In this document: piece after piece, positions 9,109 to 17,643 of the stretch
Numbering within the stretch: position 1 is the stretch's first letter
Layout of the letters: each line of letters starts with the position of its first letter
Origin: [Eubacterium] saphenum
GTDB taxonomy: Bacteria > Bacillota > Clostridia > Oscillospirales > Ruminococcaceae
DNA: 33,093 nucleotides
Reading direction: 5' to 3'
Assembly: GCA_004555855.1 (NCBI GenBank)
Contig: SFJQ01000007.1
Span: forward strand, 1 to 33,093
Translations under genes and position numbers: made by a program
Notes under the pieces: generated by a model
What the model was told of the DNA's origin: nothing
The model's input: the letters and a program-made list of their open reading frames with translations, nothing else
Database searches by the model: none

Positions 9109-9162
9109 TGTTCCACGAGGAACATTTTCGGTTAAAATGTCGAAATTGTTCCTCGTGGAACA
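9109..9162. repeat. Pair of mirror-image parS variants between noc and parA
   Basis: TGTTCCACGAGGAACA at 9109-9124 and TGTTCCTCGTGGAACA at 9147-9162 are exact reverse complements of each other. Each differs from the perfect parS at 5565 by one base. In both, one half-site has TGTTCCAC and the other TGTTCCTC, the change falling at half-site position 7. Together they make a 16-bp inverted repeat around a 22-base spacer. They could be binding sites for Noc or ParB controlling parAB, a terminator for noc, or both. Confidence 0.8.
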
Positions 9163-9168
9163 TTTTTT
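9147..9168 (+). terminator. Possible noc terminator built from a parS variant
   Basis: TGTTCC, loop TCGT and GGAACA form a 6-bp hairpin followed at once by TTTTTT. It lies 64 bases after noc, in the correct orientation. The same bases form one of the parS-like sites, so the element may be bifunctional. The stem is short; the longer fold with the other arm at 9109-9124 would be stronger. Confidence 0.45.
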
Positions 9169-9199
9169 GTAAAAAACACTTTATTTTTTCGGGAAAGTG

Positions 9200-9208
9200 T
9201 GATATACT
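9200..9208 (+). promoter_or_regulatory. Extended -10 promoter of parA-parB
   Basis: TG at 9200-9201, one base, then TATACT at 9203-9208 is an extended -10 element. The region 17 bp upstream (TTTATT at 9180-9185) is a poor -35, as is usual for extended -10 promoters. It lies 38 bases downstream of the parS-variant pair and 38 bases before the TTG start of parA, with GGGGGA at 9235-9240 as ribosome-binding site. Confidence 0.55.
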
Positions 9209-9246
9209 AAATAAGTAAGATTATCAAAAGGATAGGGGGAATTTCT

Positions 9247-10044
9247 TTGGGAATTGTCATCGGCGTGGTAAATCAGAAGGGCGGCGTCGGTAAAACAACA
9301 ACTTCCGTCAATATCGCCGCAGGACTTGGCGCGCTCGGCAAAAAAGTGCTTCTGATTGACTTCGACCCGCAGGGCAACTCAACCACGGGTTTTGGGATAA
9401 AAAAGAAAACGCTCGAGGCAACGTCTTATGATGTCGTTATCGGGAAAATCCGTCCGCAGGAGGCAATCATCAAAACGGAAAGCAAAAACGTCTGGATTTT
9501 GCCGTCAACATCAAAATTGTGCGACGCAGAGCCGGCACTCACCAATATGGAGCAGAAAAATTATCAGCTCCGAAAGGCGGTTTTGCAGGTCAAAAACGAC
9601 TACGATATCGTGATTATCGACAGCCTTCCGTCGCTCGGAGTGCTTGCCGTGAATACGCTCGTCGCGTGCGATACGATAATCGTGCCGATGGTTTGCGAAC
9701 ATTTCGCGCTCGAGGGGCTTGCACAGCTGATGTACACGATTAAAAACATCAAGCACAAGTTCAACCCGAACATCAACATAATGGGAATTGTTTTCACGAT
9801 GCTGGACAAGCGTTTGCTGTCGAGCAGCGAGATTAAGAACGAAATCAAGAATAACTTCGATAAACGCGCGATTTTCAGAACAGAAATTCCGCGTAACGTC
9901 CGCATTTCCGAGGCACAGAGCCATGGCGAGCCGATTATAACGTTCGACAAAAATTCAAAGGGCGCGGACGCTTACATACGACTTTCAAAGGAGATTTTGG
10001 CGAAAATTCGCGAGAGGGAGAAAGCAGATGGCACGAAAGACTGA
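9247..10044 (+). CDS. parA: Chromosome partitioning ATPase ParA (Soj)
   Basis: ParA is a dimerising ATPase that binds DNA and, stimulated by ParB at parS, drives origin segregation; in Bacillota it also affects replication initiation through DnaA. The 265-residue protein has the deviant Walker A motif NQKGGVGKTTTSVNIAAGL near the N-terminus, switch motif IDFDPQGNSTTGFG, and IIDSLPSLGVLAVNTLVA. The usual Asp-Cys-Pro of switch II is Ser-Leu-Pro here (DSLPSLG). The start is TTG at 9247, supported by GGGGGA 6 bases upstream and by alignment of the first residues with the family. Its 3' end overlaps parB by 17 bases. Confidence 0.96.
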   Translation: MGIVIGVVNQKGGVGKTTTSVNIAAGLGALGKKVLLIDFDPQGNSTTGFGIKKKTLEATSYDVVIGKIRPQEAIIKTESKNVWILPSTSKLCDAEPALTNMEQKNYQLRKAVLQVKNDYDIVIIDSLPSLGVLAVNTLVACDTIIVPMVCEHFALEGLAQLMYTIKNIKHKFNPNINIMGIVFTMLDKRLLSSSEIKNEIKNNFDKRAIFRTEIPRNVRISEAQSHGEPIITFDKNSKGADAYIRLSKEILAKIREREKADGTKD

Positions 10045-10873
10045 AAGCAGCTTTGACGAGTTGTTTTTTGACAACAATGTCGGAGAAGAGGGAGTTTCAA
10101 CTCTGCGGATAAGCGAGATTGAACCGAACAAAAATCAGCCGCGAAAGAGCTTCAACAACGAAACGCTAAAACAACTTGCCGATTCGATAACCGAACACGG
10201 CGTTTTACAGCCGCTGATTGTGCGCTCAATCGCTGCGGGAAATTATATGATAATCGCGGGTGAGCGCCGCTGGAGAGCCGCAAAAATGGCGGGACTTTCG
10301 GAAATTCCCGTGATAATCCGCGACGATTTGTCCGATGAACAGGCGATGCAAATCGCGATGATTGAGAACCTCCAGCGCGAAAACCTCAACCCGATTGAAG
10401 AAGCGCTCGGCTACAAGGAGCTTATCGACAAGTTCGGAATGACGCAGGACAAACTCGCGCAGGTGCTCGGAAAGGCGCGCTCGTCCGTGGCAAATTCGCT
10501 CGGACTGCTTGCGCTGCCCAACGGTGTACAGGAGCTGCTGAGAAACGGCAGCTTGTCTGCGGGACACTGCAAGGCGCTGAAAAAAGTCAAGGACGCGGCG
10601 TTGATGACCGAGCTTGCTCATAAGGCTGCGGAAGGCGAGCTTTCCGTACGGCAGGTTGAAGCTATCGCCAAGCGCGAAGCAGCGCGGCTTGAAGAGGAGA
10701 AGGACAAAAAAGAGCTGAAGCCGAGGCTTTCCTACTATACGGAAATCGAAGTCAGCCTGTCAGAGCTTCTCGGGACAAAGGTTCGGATTTCCGAGGGCAA
10801 GAGCGGAAACGTTCTGCAAATCGACTTTTCCGATAAGGAACAGCTTGAAGGAATAGTCAAGTACTTTAATTAA
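10028..10873 (+). CDS. parB: Chromosome partitioning protein ParB (Spo0J)
   Basis: ParB is the CTP-dependent clamp that loads at parS. The 281-residue protein shows PNKNQPRKSFNNETLKQLADSI, the CTP-binding motif GERRWRAAKMAGLSEIP, ENLQRENLNPIEEA, and a helix-turn-helix LGKARSSVANSLGLL that lacks the Noc-type QST sequence. The C-terminal dimerisation domain follows a charged linker (EEEKDKKELKPRLSYYTEIE). The ATG at 10028 is inside the end of parA and preceded by GAGAGGGAGAAAG. The cognate site is the perfect parS at 5565-5580. Two ParB-family genes in one locus, one Noc-like, follow the known duplication in Bacillota. Confidence 0.96.
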   Translation: MARKTESSFDELFFDNNVGEEGVSTLRISEIEPNKNQPRKSFNNETLKQLADSITEHGVLQPLIVRSIAAGNYMIIAGERRWRAAKMAGLSEIPVIIRDDLSDEQAMQIAMIENLQRENLNPIEEALGYKELIDKFGMTQDKLAQVLGKARSSVANSLGLLALPNGVQELLRNGSLSAGHCKALKKVKDAALMTELAHKAAEGELSVRQVEAIAKREAARLEEEKDKKELKPRLSYYTEIEVSLSELLGTKVRISEGKSGNVLQIDFSDKEQLEGIVKYFN

Positions 10874-10880
10874 CAAATCG

Positions 10881-10903
10881 CGCAGTTGAGCTAAATCAAC
10901 GCG
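10881..10903 (+). other. Small hairpin in the parB-serS gap
   Basis: CGC and GTTGA (10881-10889, one bulged A) pair with TCAAC and GCG (10896-10903) around a 6-base loop. It is followed by AATTTATAAAGGAG, so it sits just upstream of the serS ribosome-binding site. It could be a weak terminator or a translation-modulating hairpin; no T-box features are present in this 52-base gap. Confidence 0.3.
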
Positions 10904-10925
10904 AATTTATAAAGGAGAAAAAACA

Positions 10926-12209
10926 ATGATAGACATTAAATTTCTGAGAGAGAACCCCGATGTTGTCAAGGAGAACATCAAGAAAAAGTTTCAGGACGAG
11001 AAGCTCCCGCTGGTTGACGAGGTAATCGCGCTTGACGCGGAAAACCGCAAGACCATTCAGCGTATGGAGGAGCTTCGCGCTGACAGAAACCGTATTTCCA
11101 AGGAAATAGGCGGTTTTATGGCAAAGGGAATGAAGGACGAGGCGGAAAAGGCAAAGGCGCAGGTTGCTTCGTTTGCCGAGGAGCAGAAGGCTCTTGAAGC
11201 AAAGCAGGGCGAGCTTGCCGAGAAAATTACCAAGATTATGATGACCATTCCGAACATCATCGACCCGTCCGTTCCGATAGGCAAGGACGACAGCGAGAAT
11301 GTTGAAATCAAGAAGTACGGCGAGCCGGTTGTTCCCGATTTTGAAATTCCGTATCACAGCGAGATTATGGAGAAGCTGAACGGTATCGACCTCGACAGCG
11401 CGAGAAAGGTTGCCGGAAACGGTTTCTACTACCTTATGGGCGACATTGCAAGACTGCATTCCGCTTGCCTTTCCTACGCGAGAGATTTTATGATTGACCG
11501 CGGCTTTACCTACTGCATTCCGCCTTATATGATCAGAAGCAACGTTGTAACGGGCGTTATGAGCTTTGCGGAAATGGACGCGATGATGTACAAAATTGAG
11601 GGCGAGGATTTGTATCTTATCGGTACTTCCGAGCATTCGATGATAGGCAAATTCATCGACACAATTCTTGACGAGGACAAGCTCCCTTACACCCTCACGA
11701 GCTACTCACCCTGCTTCCGCAAGGAAAAGGGCGCGCACGGTATCGAGGAGCGCGGAGTTTATCGTATCCACCAGTTCGAGAAGCAGGAGATGATTGTGGT
11801 CTGCAAGCCCGAGGATTCGCCGATGTGGTTCGACAAGCTCTGGCAGAACACCGTTGATTTGTTCCGCTCGCTCGATGTTCCCGTAAGAACAATTGAGTGC
11901 TGCTCGGGCGATTTGGCTGATTTGAAGGTGAAGAGCTATGACGTTGAGGCTTGGTCGCCGCGCCAGAAGAAGTACTTTGAAGTTGGTTCCTGCTCAAATC
12001 TCGGTGACGCTCAGGCACGCCGCCTGAAAATCCGCATCAAGGGCAAGGACGGAAACTATTTCGCTCACACGCTCAACAACACCTGCGTTGCACCTCCCAG
12101 AATGCTAATCGCGTTCCTTGAGAACAACCTCAACGCAGACGGTTCCGTAAATATCCCCGAGGTTCTCAGACCGTATATGGGCGGCAAGGATAAGATTACA
12201 ATTGGTTAA
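10926..12209 (+). CDS. serS: Serine--tRNA ligase
   Basis: SerRS charges tRNA-Ser (and tRNA-Sec) with serine. The 427-residue protein starts with MIDIKFLRENPDVVKENIKKK and a long antiparallel coiled coil (about residues 30-105) that contacts the tRNA long arm. The class II core has GTSEHSMIGKF, motif 2 SPCFRKEKGAHGIEERGVYRIHQFEKQEM, and a motif 3 region NNTCVAPPRMLIAFLEN. The usual bacterial motif 3 is closer to NGSGLAVGRTLAAILEN, so this is a divergent type that keeps the key Arg. AAAGGAG lies 8 bases before the ATG. The ABC transporter genes follow 12 bases later and are probably co-transcribed. Confidence 0.95.
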   Translation: MIDIKFLRENPDVVKENIKKKFQDEKLPLVDEVIALDAENRKTIQRMEELRADRNRISKEIGGFMAKGMKDEAEKAKAQVASFAEEQKALEAKQGELAEKITKIMMTIPNIIDPSVPIGKDDSENVEIKKYGEPVVPDFEIPYHSEIMEKLNGIDLDSARKVAGNGFYYLMGDIARLHSACLSYARDFMIDRGFTYCIPPYMIRSNVVTGVMSFAEMDAMMYKIEGEDLYLIGTSEHSMIGKFIDTILDEDKLPYTLTSYSPCFRKEKGAHGIEERGVYRIHQFEKQEMIVVCKPEDSPMWFDKLWQNTVDLFRSLDVPVRTIECCSGDLADLKVKSYDVEAWSPRQKKYFEVGSCSNLGDAQARRLKIRIKGKDGNYFAHTLNNTCVAPPRMLIAFLENNLNADGSVNIPEVLRPYMGGKDKITIG

Positions 12210-12221
12210 AAGGAAAAAACT

Positions 12222-12923
12222 ATGTCTTTTGTTACTTTAAAGGACGTTTACAAGCGTTATCACGTCGGCGAGGTCACGATAAACGCCGCCGACGGAATGA
12301 CGTTTGATATCGAAAAAGGCGAGCTTGCGGTTATTGTCGGACCGTCGGGTTCGGGAAAAACAACCGTGCTCAATATGCTCGGCGGAATGGATTCAAGCGA
12401 CGAGGGCGAGATTTCGGTTGACGGGCAGAGAATTGACCGCTATAACCGAAAACAGCTCACGCTTTACCGCAGATTTGATATAGGATTTATTTTCCAGTTT
12501 TACAATCTTTTGCCAAATTTAACGGCAAAGGAAAACGTAGAAATCGCGGCACAGACGAAGAAGGATTACATACCCGCGGAGGAAATTCTCGCGAAAGTCG
12601 GACTTTCAGACAGGCTGAACAACTTCCCCGCGCAGCTTTCCGGCGGCGAACAGCAGCGCGTTTCGATAGCGAGAGCGCTTTCGAAAAAACCGAAGCTGCT
12701 GCTTTGCGACGAGCCTACGGGCGCGCTTGACTACAACACGGGAAAGATGATTTTGAAGCTGCTTCAGGACACCTGCCGCGCGGACGGAATGACGGTTATT
12801 CTCGTCACTCACAACACCGCGATTACTCCGATGGCAGACCGCGTTATCAAAATCAAAAACAGCAAGGTAAGCGAGGTTATTCTGAACGAAAATCCGACTC
12901 CTGTTGAGGAAATAGAGTGGTAA
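12222..12923 (+). CDS. ABC transporter ATP-binding protein (MacB/LolD-type)
   Basis: A 233-residue nucleotide-binding subunit. It has Walker A GPSGSGKTTVLN, Q-loop FIFQFYNLLPNLTAKENV, signature LSGGEQQRVSIARAL, Walker B LLLCDEPTGALD and the H-loop VTHN. The phrase FQFYNLLPNLTAKENV and the single small ATPase domain fit the family that energises FtsX-fold permeases (MacB, LolD, BceA). It lies one base before the permease, so the two form a transporter. The substrate cannot be read from the sequence; members of this family export peptides or lipids, or transmit mechanical force across the membrane rather than transport. Confidence 0.93.
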   Translation: MSFVTLKDVYKRYHVGEVTINAADGMTFDIEKGELAVIVGPSGSGKTTVLNMLGGMDSSDEGEISVDGQRIDRYNRKQLTLYRRFDIGFIFQFYNLLPNLTAKENVEIAAQTKKDYIPAEEILAKVGLSDRLNNFPAQLSGGEQQRVSIARALSKKPKLLLCDEPTGALDYNTGKMILKLLQDTCRADGMTVILVTHNTAITPMADRVIKIKNSKVSEVILNENPTPVEEIEW

Positions 12924-12924
12924 A

Positions 12925-15900
12925 ATGAAGGCAATTACTAAAAACACTTTGCGCGAAATCAAGGGCACAAAGAGCCGTTTTCTGTCAATTTTCCTGATTT
13001 GCGTAATCGGAGTTGGATTTTTCAGCGGCGTCCGCGCAACCTGTAACGATATGAAAACCTCCGCCGATGATTATTACGACAGGCAGAATTTGTTTGATTT
13101 GCGCGCGGTTTCAACGTTTGGCTTAACGGACGGCGACAAATCGGCGATTGAAAGCGTTTTGCCCGAGGACTGCTCGGTTTACACGTCAAAATACACGGAT
13201 TTGGCGGTTGAGCGCGGCGACAGGGAGTATCTCACGCGGGTTTATTCCAAGCTGCCCGACAGCATAAACACGCCCGTTATTCTCGAGGGACGCGATATCG
13301 AAAACGAGGGCGAATGCCTGATAAGCTGCAATATGCTGCACGAAACCATAAATGTCGGCGATACGATAACGCTTGTCGATTTGGCGGAAGCGGACGAGTT
13401 CCCGCTGAAAAGGGCGGAGTACAAGGTTGTCGGTCGGTATAACTCGCCGATGTACGTTTCGATGAGCCAGCGCGGAAGCACAACAATCGGCGACGGCGCG
13501 CTTGACGCGTTTATGATAGTTGCCGAGGACGATTTTACACAGGACGTTTACACGGAAATTTACGTTCAGTCGGAAACCTTGCGCGCGATGTCGAGCTACT
13601 CCGAGGAGTACGAAAATTACCGCAAAACGCTCTCCGATAAACTCACGGAACTCGGTAAGGAGCGCAGCGTAATCCGTTATGACGAGGTTCTCGGCGAAGC
13701 TCAGGAGAAAATCACAGACGGTGAAAAGGACTTGGCGCAGGCGAAAACTGACGGGCAGAAGGAACTCGATGACGCGAAAGCCGAGCTTGAAAACGGCAAG
13801 AAGGAAATCGAGGACGGCGAGAAAGAGCTTGCCGAAGCGAAAGAAAAGCTGGACGATGGAGCGGCTCAGATTGCCGATGGAGAGAAAAAACTCAGCAACT
13901 CGCTTGCCGAGCTGAATGACGGAAAGGCGCAGCTTGCCGAGGGCAAGAAAACGCTTGACGAAGCGAAGGAGCAGCTTGACGAGGGACAAGCCGAAATTGA
14001 CGCAAATAAAAAGGGGCTTGCTGACGGGCGCGCGCAGCTTGAAGCGGCAAAAGCGCAGTATAATGCGGGTTTGGCGCAGTATAATGCGGCTCTCGCAGAG
14101 CTTTCCGCAAAGGAACAGCAGCTTTCTGCGGCGGAGCAGGCTTACGGCAAAGAAGCGATGGCGGCTCAGCGCGCTGAATTAGAGGCGGCAAAAGCCACGC
14201 TTGCGCAGAATAAAGCCGAGCTTGAAGCGGCAAAGGAGCAGATTGACAAGAACGAGGAAGACCTGAATACCGCGGAGGGCGTACTTGCGGCTTTCGAGGA
14301 AGCTTTTGCGGCAAATCTCGAGAAGTACAACGCGGGGCTTGCCGAATATAACGAAAACGCACAGAAAATCGCGGACGGCGAGCGCGCTTATAACGAGGGA
14401 CTTGCCGAGTTTAACGCGAAAAAGGCTGAGTATGAGCAGGGCGTTCTTGATTACGAAAACGGCTTGCAGAAAATCGAAGAAGCGAAGAAAAAGCTCGCGG
14501 ACGGCGAAATTGAGTACGAAGACGGAGTTCGCGAGTTTAACGAGGAAATCGCCAAGGCTGAAAAGGAAATCTCGGACGCAAAAGAGAAAATCTCGGACGC
14601 GGGAAAAGCCGAGTGGTATATTTTCACGCGTGACGATAACGTCGGCTATTCCGAATACGGGAGCAATGCCGAGCGAATTGACAAAATCGCGGCGATTTTC
14701 CCCGTGTTCTTTTTGCTGGTAGCGGGGCTTGTCTGCCTTACCACAATGTCGAGAATGGTCGAAGAGCAGCGCACGCAAATCGGCACAATCAAGGCTCTGG
14801 GCTATGGAAACGGCGCGATAATGCGGCATTATATGATTTATGCGGTTTCGGGAGCGGTTGTCGGCGGAACTCTCGGCGCATTCGGCGGGTGCGTTTTGTT
14901 CCCAACGGTCATAATGTTCGCATACTCGATGATGTACACAATCAGGGAATTCCACTACCTCTACGAGCCGTGGAATATGCTTTTCTCGATAGGCACGATG
15001 ACTGCGGCGATTGCTCTGACGGTGTTCTTCAGCTGTCGTAAAGCGCTTCGGGAAACTCCCGCTTCGCTTATGCGCCCGAAAGCTCCGAAAGCGGGAAAGC
15101 GCGTTTTCCTCGAGAAAATCACGTTTTTGTGGAACAAAATGAACTTCTTCGCGAAGGTCAGCGGCAGAAACCTTTTCCGTTACAAGCGCAGAATGTTTAT
15201 GACGGTAATCGGAATTGCGGGCTGCACGGCGCTTTCGCTGACGGGATTTGGTCTGAAGGACTCGATTTCGGATATCGTGGATTTGCAGTATCTCGATATC
15301 AACAATTACAGCGGATTTATCGCTTATGACGGTGACGCGAAGCCGTCCGAGGTTGAAAATATCTACGCGGCGCTCGAGGAGTACAATCCCGAAACGCAGT
15401 ACACGCGCGCTTATATCAAGCAGTATGAAACGAAGTTTGGCGATGAAGCCGTGCAGTGCTACATCACCTGCGCGGAGGAAGCCGCAAAATTCGGCGATTT
15501 CATTGCGTTCAGAGAGCGCGTTTCCAGAAAGCCGCTCTCGCTCACGGACGGCGCGATTATCTCCGAGAAAGCAGCAACGCTTCTCGGCGCGAAAACGGGC
15601 GATGAAATCTCAATTCAGATAAGGGACGGCGAGTACAGGAGCGTAAAAATCTCGGGAATAACCGAGCATTACACAAGCCACTATCTGTATCTTTCCGAGG
15701 ACGTTTACAGAGAAATTTTCGGCGCTGTGCCGGTTTACAACATTGTCTATTTCAAGAACGGCATCTCGAGCGAGGGCAGCGACTCCGAGCAATTCAGCGA
15801 ATTTATGCTGAAAACCGACAAGGTTCTCACGGTCAATATAAACGCGTCTTCAATGTCGAGAATACACGATGTAATGTCGATTATGGACTTGGTGACGATT

Positions 15901-16284
15901 GTGCTGATTGTATCGGCGGGAGCGCTTGCGCTGGTTGTTTTGTACAACCTCACGAACGTCAACATCACCGAGCGAATACGCGAAATCGCAACGCTGAAGG
16001 TTCTCGGATTTTACGACAGAGAGGTTTCGATGTACGTTTTCCGCGAAAATATCGTGCTGTCGCTGATAGGCGGCGCTGTCGGGCTGGGGCTTGGAACTGC
16101 GCTTTGTATGTTCGTTATTCAAACAGCCGAAATCGACGAGGTTATGTTCGGGCGGACAATTCACCCGCTGTCATATCTCTGGGCGTTTCTGGTAACGGCG
16201 GCATTCTCGGTACTTGTAAATCTCCTGATGTCGCGCGTGCTCAAGAAAATCAGTATGGTTGAGTCGCTGAAATCGGTTGAATAA
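12925..16284 (+). CDS. FtsX-fold ABC permease with a giant extracytoplasmic coiled coil
   Basis: An 1119-residue permease, partner of the preceding ATPase. One hydrophobic helix lies near residues 14-34, followed by an extracytoplasmic domain. Residues about 252-561 are an almost unbroken heptad array (pattern x-L/I/Y-x-D/E-G/A-x-x, for example KEIEDGEKELAEAKEKL). Three helices follow at about 587-705 (first FtsX domain), then a second half with one helix near 755, an extracytoplasmic domain, and three more near 985-1105. The layout is that of large MacB-like permeases with two FtsX domains. The heptads resemble those of YhgE/Pip-type proteins. At residues 406-412 (AYGKEAM), exactly mid-array, the heptad phase slips, suggesting a helical hairpin. 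No periplasmic partner gene is nearby. The substrate is unknown. Confidence 0.9.
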   Translation: MKAITKNTLREIKGTKSRFLSIFLICVIGVGFFSGVRATCNDMKTSADDYYDRQNLFDLRAVSTFGLTDGDKSAIESVLPEDCSVYTSKYTDLAVERGDREYLTRVYSKLPDSINTPVILEGRDIENEGECLISCNMLHETINVGDTITLVDLAEADEFPLKRAEYKVVGRYNSPMYVSMSQRGSTTIGDGALDAFMIVAEDDFTQDVYTEIYVQSETLRAMSSYSEEYENYRKTLSDKLTELGKERSVIRYDEVLGEAQEKITDGEKDLAQAKTDGQKELDDAKAELENGKKEIEDGEKELAEAKEKLDDGAAQIADGEKKLSNSLAELNDGKAQLAEGKKTLDEAKEQLDEGQAEIDANKKGLADGRAQLEAAKAQYNAGLAQYNAALAELSAKEQQLSAAEQAYGKEAMAAQRAELEAAKATLAQNKAELEAAKEQIDKNEEDLNTAEGVLAAFEEAFAANLEKYNAGLAEYNENAQKIADGERAYNEGLAEFNAKKAEYEQGVLDYENGLQKIEEAKKKLADGEIEYEDGVREFNEEIAKAEKEISDAKEKISDAGKAEWYIFTRDDNVGYSEYGSNAERIDKIAAIFPVFFLLVAGLVCLTTMSRMVEEQRTQIGTIKALGYGNGAIMRHYMIYAVSGAVVGGTLGAFGGCVLFPTVIMFAYSMMYTIREFHYLYEPWNMLFSIGTMTAAIALTVFFSCRKALRETPASLMRPKAPKAGKRVFLEKITFLWNKMNFFAKVSGRNLFRYKRRMFMTVIGIAGCTALSLTGFGLKDSISDIVDLQYLDINNYSGFIAYDGDAKPSEVENIYAALEEYNPETQYTRAYIKQYETKFGDEAVQCYITCAEEAAKFGDFIAFRERVSRKPLSLTDGAIISEKAATLLGAKTGDEISIQIRDGEYRSVKISGITEHYTSHYLYLSEDVYREIFGAVPVYNIVYFKNGISSEGSDSEQFSEFMLKTDKVLTVNINASSMSRIHDVMSIMDLVTIVLIVSAGALALVVLYNLTNVNITERIREIATLKVLGFYDREVSMYVFRENIVLSLIGGAVGLGLGTALCMFVIQTAEIDEVMFGRTIHPLSYLWAFLVTAAFSVLVNLLMSRVLKKISMVESLKSVE

Positions 16285-16301
16285 AAGCGAGGCTAATTGA
16301 A

Positions 16302-16694
16302 TTGGAAAAGGTCTGGAAGGAAATGTATGAAGCCGCGAAAGCCGTGCAAAACGCGCGGAAAATCTCCGAATACGTCACGGCGGGCGAGGTTTCGGCGGCG
16401 ATTTTGTCGGAAAGCGGGAAAATCTACACGGGAATTTGCGTGGATACCTGTTCTACGCTTGGGATTTGCGCCGAGAGAAACGCGATTTTCAATATGCTCA
16501 CAAACGGCGAAACCGAGATAAAAAAGGTGCTCGCCATACTTCCCGACGGGAAAACCGGCGCGCCCTGCGGAGCCTGCCGTGAGCTTATGGTTCAGCTTAG
16601 CCCTGCAAAATACAAGGACGTTGAAATAATGCTGGACTATGAAAACAATAAAATCGTAACCCTTGGAGAATTAACTCCGGAATGGTGGATTTGA
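16302..16694 (+). CDS. Cytidine deaminase-like zinc enzyme
   Basis: A 130-residue member of the cytidine deaminase superfamily. The zinc site is seen as CAERNAI (Cys, catalytic Glu) and PCGACRE (two Cys), the pattern of cytidine and blasticidin-S type deaminases, which convert an amino-pyrimidine to its oxo form. The region before the first Cys (GKIYTGICVDTCSTLGI) differs from typical Cdd (which has an Asn-x-Glu-Asn stretch), so the substrate is uncertain. I take TTG at 16302 as the start because GCGAGG lies 9 bases upstream; an ATG at 16323 is possible. It lies 17 bases after the permease and one base before the next gene. Confidence 0.82.
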   Translation: MEKVWKEMYEAAKAVQNARKISEYVTAGEVSAAILSESGKIYTGICVDTCSTLGICAERNAIFNMLTNGETEIKKVLAILPDGKTGAPCGACRELMVQLSPAKYKDVEIMLDYENNKIVTLGELTPEWWI

Positions 16695-16695
16695 A

Positions 16696-17631
16696 ATGAT
16701 TGAAAACATTGTTAAGGTAAAACTGGCAACAGACGAGGAGCTTACTATCAAGAGAAACTCGCTTTGCGCGGTAAATCCTGAAACGAACAAGAGAATTGCT
16801 ATCGTCACGGGCATTCACGGCGACGAGCTTGAGGGGCAGTATATCTGCTATGAGCTGGTGAAAACGATAACGGCGAATATGCAGAATTTAAAGGGAAGAG
16901 TGGACATTTATCCTGCGATAAACCCGCTCGGACTGGAGAGCGCTTGCCGTGAAATTCCGACTTCTGCGCTTGATATGAACCGCGTTTTTTCCGCACCCGA
17001 CCCCGCGTCGATTTCCGAAATAATCGCGCAGAAGGTTGTCGAGGACATCAAGGGCGCGGCGGCTTGCGTTGACATTCACGCGAGCAACATTTTCATTCGC
17101 GAAATACCTCAGGTGAGGATTTTGCCGCGCGACAGCGACTATCTTATGCGTTACGCGAAAATGCTCAACACGGACTTGGTGTGGGTACACGAAAGCGGCG
17201 CTGTCGGCGGAGGTTCGCTTGCCGAGGCGCTGATAAACGAGGGTGTGCCGACGCTTGCGGTTGAGATGGGCGTTGGCGGACGGATAAACACGGAATACTG
17301 CGAGCAGCTGCTCCACGGTATTTTCAATCTGATGAATAATCTCGGTATCTGGACGGTAGCCGAGCACGGAATTTCTCACCCGATGGTATCGACGGACGGC
17401 GAAGTGCATATTGTCCACGCTTCGGACGCCGGCGTGTTTATTCCGCGGGTTGAGCATAATATGTGGCTTGCAAAGGGCAGCGAAATCGGCGAAATCGTCA
17501 CTCCGATTACGGGAACGGTGGTTCAGAAGATAACCGCGCCCGAAAGCGGTGTGATTTTCTCGCTGAGGGAATACCCGATTGTAAGCGAGGGAAGCACTAT
17601 TGCAAGAATGTTGAGTATGGGCAGTTATTGA
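16696..17631 (+). CDS. M14-family metallohydrolase (succinylglutamate desuccinylase/aspartoacylase type)
   Basis: A 311-residue cytoplasmic zinc hydrolase. The zinc ligands are visible as GIHGDELEG (H41, E44) and VDIHAS (H128). DMNR (R96) is the substrate-binding pair and AVEMGVGG (E190) supplies the catalytic Glu. The C-terminal beta domain (VSTDGEVHIVHASDAGVFIP and GEIVTPITGTV) is typical of the aspartoacylase-like branch. Family members remove acyl groups from amino acids or similar small amides; this substrate is unknown. It begins one base after the deaminase stop, so the two are probably co-expressed. Confidence 0.88.
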   Translation: MIENIVKVKLATDEELTIKRNSLCAVNPETNKRIAIVTGIHGDELEGQYICYELVKTITANMQNLKGRVDIYPAINPLGLESACREIPTSALDMNRVFSAPDPASISEIIAQKVVEDIKGAAACVDIHASNIFIREIPQVRILPRDSDYLMRYAKMLNTDLVWVHESGAVGGGSLAEALINEGVPTLAVEMGVGGRINTEYCEQLLHGIFNLMNNLGIWTVAEHGISHPMVSTDGEVHIVHASDAGVFIPRVEHNMWLAKGSEIGEIVTPITGTVVQKITAPESGVIFSLREYPIVSEGSTIARMLSMGSY

Positions 17632-17643
17632 CTGGGGGAGCGT

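Noticed and set aside
10874..10925. T-box riboswitch upstream of serS
   Set aside because: The gap is only 52 bases and lacks a T-box sequence and specifier loop.
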